From: Stutzerimonas stutzeri
Lineage (GTDB): Bacteria > Pseudomonadota > Gammaproteobacteria > Pseudomonadales > Pseudomonadaceae
DNA: 64,000 nt
Assembly (NCBI GenBank): GCA_002387205.1
Contig: DGLA01000024.1
Location: 232,602 to 296,601, forward strand
Direction: 5' to 3'
The number at the start of each line of letters is the position of its first letter. Within the stretch, counting starts at the first letter, position 1. A model generated the notes under the pieces. The model was given only the letters and a program-made list of their open reading frames with translations. It was not told the DNA's origin and did no database searches. Of the stretch, positions 59,401 to 64,000 are shown one piece after another. The position numbers and the translations under genes were made by a program.

Positions 59401-59941
59401 GGTAGGGCAGGGGGCTGCCCATTGGAAACAGGTCGATCAGCGCGCCGCGCACGGCAAATTCGCCATGCTCATAGACGGTGTCGACGCAGCGGTATCCTGC
59501 GGCTTCAAGGCGTGCCCGCATCTGATCGACATCGAGCTTCTGGCCCACATCCAGTACCAGGCTGGAGCCGAGCAGAAAGCTTTTCGGGGCGAGCCTGTGT
59601 AGCGCCGTGGTAATGGGAACTACCAGCACGCCATGGGTAAGCTCCGGCAGCTGATAGAGGGCCGCGATACGCTGGGAAATGATGTCCTGATGGGGTGAGA
59701 AGACGTCATAGGGCAGCGTCTCCCAATCCGGAAAATGCAGGACCGGCAGGTCGGGAGCAAAGAAGGCGAGCTCTTCCTGCAGGCGTTCGGCGCTCTGGCT
59801 GTCCGACGTAATGAGGAGAGTGAATCGATTTGCGTTGCTGGCAGCTTCGGCAATGGCCAGGCTCAGCGCGGCTCCAGGAAGGTTGCCCCAGGTTTGCTTG
59901 CCGCTGGCGGCAGGCATGGGCGGAAGGCGCAATACGGACAC
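56495..59941 (-). CDS. mfd: Transcription-repair coupling factor
   Basis: A 1148-residue protein that releases stalled RNA polymerase and recruits UvrA. Order: UvrB-like damage-recognition homology module (to about 450), RNA polymerase-interacting domain (HIDHGVGRYHGLVTLEIEGQ, about 475-545), RecG-like translocase with GDVGFGKTEVAMRAAF and IDEEHRFGVRQ, TRG motif, and C-terminal UvrA-masking domain. Starts at GTG; the potential Shine-Dalgarno CGGAG is 12 bases upstream, a long spacing. Gene order mfd-gap-nqr matches P. aeruginosa. Confidence 0.97.
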   Translation of the reverse strand: MSVLRLPPMPAASGKQTWGNLPGAALSLAIAEAASNANRFTLLITSDSQSAERLQEELAFFAPDLPVLHFPDWETLPYDVFSPHQDIISQRIAALYQLPELTHGVLVVPITTALHRLAPKSFLLGSSLVLDVGQKLDVDQMRARLEAAGYRCVDTVYEHGEFAVRGALIDLFPMGSPLPYRIDLFDDEIETLRTFDPENQRSVDKVESIRLLPAREFPLKKESVTGFRARFRERFDVDFRRCPVYQDLSTGITPAGIEYYLPLFFDETSTLFDYLPDDTQVFSLPGIEQAAEHFWKDVRTRYEERRVDPERPLLPPAELFMAVEDCFAHLKSWPRIVASQDDVETGIGRERFPASRFPELAIDAKAPEPLGALRRFLDEFPGRVLFTAESAGRREVLLELLARLKLRPQEVSGWPQFVESNERLAISIAPLDDGLLLQDPALALIAESPLFGQRIMQRRRREKGRDAGENVIKNLTELREGAPVVHIDHGVGRYHGLVTLEIEGQAAEFLMLQYAEDAKLYVPVSSLHLIARYTGSDDALAPLHRLGSETWQKAKRKAAEQVRDVAAELLDIYARRAAREGYAFEDPQLDYETFSAGFPFEETPDQQAAIEAVRNDMLAPKPMDRLICGDVGFGKTEVAMRAAFIAVHSGRQVAVLVPTTLLAQQHYNSFRDRFADWPVRVEVMSRFKSAKEIQGAVQELAEGKVDILIGTHKLLQDDVKFTNLGLVIIDEEHRFGVRQKEQLKALRSEVDILTLTATPIPRTLNMAVAGMRDLSIIATPPARRLSVRTFVMEQQNSVIKEALLRELLRGGQVYYLHNDVKTIEKCAADLAELVPEARIGVGHGQMRERELEQVMGDFYHKRFNVLIASTIIETGIDVPSANTIIIERADKFGLAQLHQLRGRVGRSHHQAYAYLLTPPRKAMTPDAEKRLEAIANSQDLGAGFVLATHDLEIRGAGELLGDGQSGQIQAVGFTLYMEMLERAVKSIQKGEQPNLDQPLGGGPEINLRVPALIPEDYLPDVHARLILYKRIANAADENGLRELQVEMIDRFGLLPEPAKHLVRLTLLKLQAASLGITKIDAGPQGGRIEFAADTSVDPMVLIKLIQSQPNRYKFEGATMFKFQVPMERPEERFNTLEALLERLSAGKS

Positions 59942-60100
59942 GAGTGGGCGTGGCTCCGGTCGGTAAAAATGGACCGCCAGGATTGTAACTATCCGCGCGG
60001 GACGCTGTCAGTGTTTCGGCTGCACAGATTGCCGGCGCTAGGGTGCGCCGGCATAATGTAGCCCTTTTTCTCAGCCCCTACATGTTGGAAGGAACTGCCC

Positions 60101-61552
60101 GTGACTCAGAAGCCCGACCAGTGTCTTGGTGAATGGATTGATCGAGAAGCCCTCGCCGAAGCGATGATTCCGCTGATTGGTCAGCTGTATCGTAACAACA
60201 ACGTGGTGACTTCCATCTACGGCCGTGGGTTGATCAACCGCTCGGTCATCGCACTGCTCAAGGCCCATCGTTTCGCGCGCCACCGCCAGGCTGACGAAGC
60301 CGAGCTGTGTGTCAACGAAACCCATCAGATCCTCACCACCATGAGCAGCATGGACCTGGGTGCCGCTTCGGTCGACCTGGGCAAGGTCGTGGGCAAGTTC
60401 AAGGCCGAGGGTAACGGTCGCAGCCTTGATCAGTTCGTGCGTGATGAGCTGGCAGAGGTAGCCGGCAAGCGCAACACCACTGGCGTGCACAAAGGCACCG
60501 ACGTGGTTCTCTATGGTTTCGGCCGTATCGGCCGGCTGCTGGCCCGTATTCTTATCGAGAAGACTGGCGGCGGCGACGGGCTGCGTCTGCGTGCCATTGT
60601 CGTGCGCAAAGGCGCGGAGAACGACCTGGTCAAGCGTGCCAGTCTGCTGCGCCGTGATTCGGTACATGGTCCCTTCGAAGGCACCATTCATATCGACGCC
60701 GAGAACGACACCATCACTGCCAACGGCAACCTGATTCAGGTCATCTATTCAAACGATCCTGCCTCGGTGGATTACACCCAATACGGCATCGAAAACGCAT
60801 TGCTGGTGGACAACACCGGCAAGTGGCGTGACGCCGAAGGCCTGAGCCAGCATCTGAAGTGCCCCGGTGTTGCCCGCGTCGTGCTGACCGCGCCTGGCAA
60901 GGGCGAGCTGAAGAACATCGTCCATGGCATCAACCACGGCGAGATCACGGCTGACGACAAGATCGTTTCCGCTGCATCTTGCACCACCAACGCCATCGTT
61001 CCGGTATTGAAGGCGGTCAATGACCAGTACGGCATCGTCAATGGTCACGTCGAAACCGTGCATTCCTACACCAACGACCAGAACCTGATCGACAATTTCC
61101 ATAAAGGCAGCCGTCGTGGTCGTAGTGCCGCGCTGAACATGGTTATCACCGAGACTGGAGCTGCGACTGCCGCGGCCAAGGCGCTGCCGGTGCTCAAAGG
61201 CAAGTTGACCGGTAATGCCATTCGCGTTCCGACGCCGAACGTATCGATGGCTATCCTCAACCTCAACCTGGAAAAGGCAACGACACGCGAGGAAATCAAT
61301 GAGTACCTGCGCCAGATGGCCATGCACTCGGATCTGCAGAAGCAGATCGACTTCGTGAATTCGCAGGAAGTTGTATCCAGTGATTTCGTCGGCTCCCGTC
61401 ATGCAGGCGTAGTGGATGCCGAGGCGACGATCTGCAGCGACAACCGTGTCGTGCTCTACGTCTGGTATGACAATGAGTTCGGCTACAGCTGCCAGGTAGT
61501 ACGGGTGATGGAAGATATGGCTGGAGTGAACCCGCCAGCCTTCCCTCGCTGA
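60101..61552 (+). CDS. gap: Glyceraldehyde-3-phosphate dehydrogenase, long form
   Basis: A 483-residue GAPDH-like enzyme, about 145 residues longer than glycolytic GapA because of an N-terminal helical extension (MTQKPDQCLGEWIDREALAE and onward). The NAD-binding domain begins VVLYGFGRIGRLLARIL near 137, the catalytic Cys294 is in SAASCTTNAIVP, and the C-terminal end WYDNEFGYSCQVVRVM is typical. The long form sits next to mfd and nqr in other pseudomonads, where it is thought to favour the gluconeogenic direction; that role is an inference. GTG start with AAGGA nine bases upstream. Confidence 0.93.
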   Translation: MTQKPDQCLGEWIDREALAEAMIPLIGQLYRNNNVVTSIYGRGLINRSVIALLKAHRFARHRQADEAELCVNETHQILTTMSSMDLGAASVDLGKVVGKFKAEGNGRSLDQFVRDELAEVAGKRNTTGVHKGTDVVLYGFGRIGRLLARILIEKTGGGDGLRLRAIVVRKGAENDLVKRASLLRRDSVHGPFEGTIHIDAENDTITANGNLIQVIYSNDPASVDYTQYGIENALLVDNTGKWRDAEGLSQHLKCPGVARVVLTAPGKGELKNIVHGINHGEITADDKIVSAASCTTNAIVPVLKAVNDQYGIVNGHVETVHSYTNDQNLIDNFHKGSRRGRSAALNMVITETGAATAAAKALPVLKGKLTGNAIRVPTPNVSMAILNLNLEKATTREEINEYLRQMAMHSDLQKQIDFVNSQEVVSSDFVGSRHAGVVDAEATICSDNRVVLYVWYDNEFGYSCQVVRVMEDMAGVNPPAFPR

Positions 61553-61570
61553 CCCTTCGGCAGCTCTGAA

Positions 61571-61604
61571 GAAACGGGAGCTTTGCTCCCGTTTCTGTTT
61601 TATT
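61571..61604 (+). terminator. Rho-independent terminator after gap
   Basis: Perfect 11-bp stem GAAACGGGAGC/GCTCCCGTTTC, 3-base loop, followed by CTGTTTTATT. It is a textbook intrinsic terminator. Confidence 0.9.
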
Positions 61605-61706
61605 CATCCCCCAAAAGCAGAGCGGGCATTGCCGCTTGTGCCGGAGCGTCAATAGTCGGTTGCTGATGACCGCTTGTCTCTAGTCAAAAAATTGGAAGAC
61701 CTTGGG

Positions 61707-61736
61707 TGGTCAGTCACGGGTCGCGGCCTCTATAAT
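61707..61736 (+). promoter_or_regulatory. Likely nqr operon promoter
   Basis: Perfect -10 TATAAT at 61731-61736 with a weak -35 candidate (TGGTCA) 18 bases upstream. The 134-base leader to nqrA is AT-rich near its end (AAAAAAAGCTTTTAAAA). Confidence 0.6.
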
Positions 61737-61870
61737 CGGGCGGATTTCTACCTGGGCCCGCGGCATAGCGTCGCGCTGATACCTTATCGGCGCGCGTCGT
61801 GCCATTCGACTTTCAGCTAAACCGCTGGGCTCGTAAAAAAAGCTTTTAAAATCAGTGGTTAGGCGAACCG

Positions 61871-63208
61871 ATGATCAATATAAAACGTGGGCTCGATTTG
61901 CCCATTGCAGGTGCGCCGGCGCAGCGTATCGAGGCCGCAAGGCCCGTTCGAAGCGTCGCCGTAGTAGGGTTTGACTACCCGGGAATGAAGCCGACCATGG
62001 AGGTTCAGGTCGGGGACCGCGTCAAACTGGGGCAAGTGCTGTTTTCCGACAAGAAGACACCAGGCGTCCTGTTCACTGCACCGGGAGCGGGTGTGGTCAG
62101 CGCGGTTCATCGTGGCGAAAAGCGCGTCCTGCAATCGGTCGTGATCGATCTGGAGGGAGCCGAAGAGGTGTCGTTCAACCAGTACGGCGCTGCTGAGCTG
62201 CAAGGGTTGGGTGGCGACAAGGTTCGCGAGAATCTGCAGCAGGCGGGCCTCTGGACAGCGTTTCGTACGCGCCCCTACAGCAAGGTGCCGGCCATCGACG
62301 CAGTGCCCAGCTCGATCTTCGTCACCGCTATCGACACCCACCCGCTGGCGGCCGATCCGGTGGTGGTCATCACCGAGCGCAGCGAAGATTTCGAAGCGGG
62401 CCTCAGGGTGCTCGGCAACCTGGGCAAGCTGTTTCTATGCAAGGCCGAAGGCGCCGCATTGCCAGGCGAGCAGCTTGCCAAGGTAAAGACCGAAAGCTTC
62501 GCCGGTCCGCATCCTGCGGGCCTGGCCGGGACGCACATTCATTTCCTCGATCCGGTCAGCGCCAGCAAAAGCGTCTGGACCATCGGTTACCAGGACGTGA
62601 TCGCCATCGGTGCTCTGTTCACCACGGGCAAGCTGTCTGTTGAGCGCGTGGTTTCGCTGGCCGGTCCGGTCGTGGAGAATCCCCGTCTGGTTCGCACGCG
62701 TCTGGGCGCCAACCTCGACGAGCTCACCGCTGGCGAGCTCCAGCCCGGCGCCAACCGGGTCGTCTCCGGGTCGGTTCTCGGCGGCCGCACGGCACACGGC
62801 GCGTTTGCCTTTCTTGGTCGCTATCACCAGCAGGTCTCTTGCCTTCGTGAAGGCAAAGAGCGCGAGATGCTGCATTACCTGCGTGCCGGTAGCGACAAGC
62901 ATTCGATCCTCAATATCTACATCTCCAAGTTGATGGGCGGCAAGAAGTTCGCCTTTTCCACCTCCACCAATGGCAGCCCGCGCGCCATGGTGCCGGTTGG
63001 CAACTATGAGGAGGTCATGCCGCTGGACATTCTTCCTACTCAACTGCTGCGGTCTCTGATCGTCGGGGACACTGAGGTAGCGCAGAAGCTCGGCTGCCTT
63101 GAGCTGGACGAAGAGGACCTGGCGCTGTGCACCTACGTCTGCGCCGGGAAATACGAGTACGGCCCGATCCTGCGAGACAATCTGACCCGTATCGAGAAGG
63201 AGGGTTAA
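61871..63208 (+). CDS. nqrA: Na+-translocating NADH:quinone reductase subunit A
   Basis: A 445-residue membrane-peripheral subunit of the sodium-pumping NADH dehydrogenase; it binds ubiquinone. Typical start MINIKRGLDLPIAGAPAQRI, with GVLFTAPGAGVVSAVHRGEK, DTHPLAADP, and near the C-terminus ALCTYVCAGKYEYGPILRDN, the expected length of about 446 residues. Only AGGCGA precedes the ATG, a weak ribosome binding site. First gene of the nqr operon; nqrB begins three bases after its stop. Confidence 0.97.
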   Translation: MINIKRGLDLPIAGAPAQRIEAARPVRSVAVVGFDYPGMKPTMEVQVGDRVKLGQVLFSDKKTPGVLFTAPGAGVVSAVHRGEKRVLQSVVIDLEGAEEVSFNQYGAAELQGLGGDKVRENLQQAGLWTAFRTRPYSKVPAIDAVPSSIFVTAIDTHPLAADPVVVITERSEDFEAGLRVLGNLGKLFLCKAEGAALPGEQLAKVKTESFAGPHPAGLAGTHIHFLDPVSASKSVWTIGYQDVIAIGALFTTGKLSVERVVSLAGPVVENPRLVRTRLGANLDELTAGELQPGANRVVSGSVLGGRTAHGAFAFLGRYHQQVSCLREGKEREMLHYLRAGSDKHSILNIYISKLMGGKKFAFSTSTNGSPRAMVPVGNYEEVMPLDILPTQLLRSLIVGDTEVAQKLGCLELDEEDLALCTYVCAGKYEYGPILRDNLTRIEKEG

Positions 63209-63211
63209 GGC

Positions 63212-64000
63212 ATGGGCATTCGCGAATTTCTCGACAAGATCGAGCATAACTTCGAAAAAGGCGGCAAATACGAAAAGTGGTACGCGCTTTACGAGGCAGC
63301 GGACACCTTCCTCTATCGCCCCGGCAGCGTGACCAAGACCACCGCTCATGTGCGTGACGGCATCGACCTGAAGCGGATGATGATCACCGTCTGGCTCTGC
63401 ACCTTTCCGGCCATGTTCTTCGGGATGTGGAACACCGGTTACCAGGCCAACCGGATCTATGCGCAGAGTCCTGACCTGCTTGCGGCACAGGAAGGTTGGC
63501 AGTTTGCATTGATCAGTGCATTGGCCGGGTTCGATCCGTCGAGCGCCTGGGATAACTTCATCCAGGGTGCGGCGTATTTCCTGCCCGTCTACGCGGTTAC
63601 CTTTATCGTTGGCGGTTTCTGGGAAGTGCTCTTCGCTTCCATCCGCAAGCACGAGGTCAACGAAGGCTTCTTTGTCACCTCGGTTCTGTTTGCCCTGACA
63701 TTGCCACCCAGCATCCCGCTGTGGCAGGTCGCGCTGGGTATCAGCTTCGGTATCGTGATCGGCAAGGAAATCTTCGGAGGCACCGGCAAGAACTTCCTCA
63801 ACCCTGCATTGACCGGTCGAGCGTTCCTGTTCTTCGCCTATCCGGCACAGATGTCCGGTGATGCGGTATGGACCGCGGTCGACGGCTATGCCAGCGCCAC
63901 CGCACTGAGCCTGGGTTTTGCCGGCGGCATGGAAAACATCATGGAGAGCGGCATTTCCTGGATGGACGCCTTTGTCGGCACCATTCACGGTTCGCTGGGT
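63212..64000 (+). CDS. nqrB: Na+-translocating NADH:quinone reductase subunit B (partial)
   Basis: The first 263 codons of a multi-pass subunit, cut by the window end. It begins MGIREFLDKIEHNFEKGGKY, with membrane helices from about residue 55 on and the loop EIFGGTGKNFLNPALTGRAF. Thr230 in DGYASATALS is at the place expected for the covalent FMN attachment (SxAT-type motif). An AGAAGGAGGG Shine-Dalgarno lies inside the end of nqrA, eight or so bases ahead of the ATG. Confidence 0.96.
   Translation, partial: MGIREFLDKIEHNFEKGGKYEKWYALYEAADTFLYRPGSVTKTTAHVRDGIDLKRMMITVWLCTFPAMFFGMWNTGYQANRIYAQSPDLLAAQEGWQFALISALAGFDPSSAWDNFIQGAAYFLPVYAVTFIVGGFWEVLFASIRKHEVNEGFFVTSVLFALTLPPSIPLWQVALGISFGIVIGKEIFGGTGKNFLNPALTGRAFLFFAYPAQMSGDAVWTAVDGYASATALSLGFAGGMENIMESGISWMDAFVGTIHGSLG

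Overview
The window reads as chromosomal DNA of a high-GC gammaproteobacterium of the Pseudomonas/Stutzerimonas (P. stutzeri) group. The evidence is the gene order gacS-ggt-cysM-rlmD-relA-mazG and mfd-gap-nqrAB (both familiar from Pseudomonas chromosomes), a class Ia NrdA with two ATP-cone regions, a PcpS-size phosphopantetheinyl transferase, and GTAG-type REP palindromes with a REP-associated transposase. No rRNA, tRNA, CRISPR array or prophage was seen.

Layout. 1-2.2 kb: an OmpR-type regulator/kinase pair on the minus strand, reading toward a possible iron-regulated gene just outside the window. 2.4-4.4 kb: an orphan gene of 15 curlin-type repeats, preceded by a 48-codon ORF with a very strong ribosome binding site, then two small membrane proteins. 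4.7-11.1 kb: cupin, membrane fatty-acid-hydroxylase-type enzyme, SPOUT RNA methyltransferase, unknown secreted protein, SAM methyltransferase and a Cache-type chemoreceptor. 11.4-15.6 kb: TfoX-like protein and katG, which lies between a truncated and an intact copy of a GNAT gene. 15.6-20.8 kb: EamA transporter, azoreductase-like flavoprotein with divergent LysR regulator, DUF1440 protein, second chemoreceptor. 20.9-23.1 kb: accessory patch with a RAYT transposase, 102-bp repeats carrying REP palindromes, and an AT-rich coiled-coil membrane gene of unknown function.

23.3-28.7 kb: nrdB and nrdA with a long upstream region holding three NrdR-box-like palindromes and a DnaA box. 28.7-43.6 kb: RstAB-like two-component pair, pcpS, gacS, gamma-glutamyltransferase, cysM, rlmD, relA, mazG, a DUF2058 protein and a tiny acidic proline-rich protein. 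43.6-46 kb: phosphoribosyltransferase and erythromycin-esterase-like pair, small acidic protein. 46-52.3 kb: a four-gene DNA-repair cluster (PdeM nuclease, Lhr-Core helicase, ATP-dependent DNA ligase, metallo-beta-lactamase exonuclease). 52.5-64 kb: a small modular protein, SWIM/SNF2 helicase, mfd, long-form glyceraldehyde-3-phosphate dehydrogenase, and the start of the Na+-translocating NADH:quinone reductase operon (nqrA, partial nqrB).

Most of the window is core metabolism, stress signalling ((p)ppGpp, GacS) and DNA maintenance. The least explained parts are the curlin locus, the AT-rich gene beside the RAYT, the katG/GNAT duplication, and the palindromic DNA around nrdAB. At least nine REP-type palindromes of one family are scattered through the window, presumably served by the RAYT at 21 kb.
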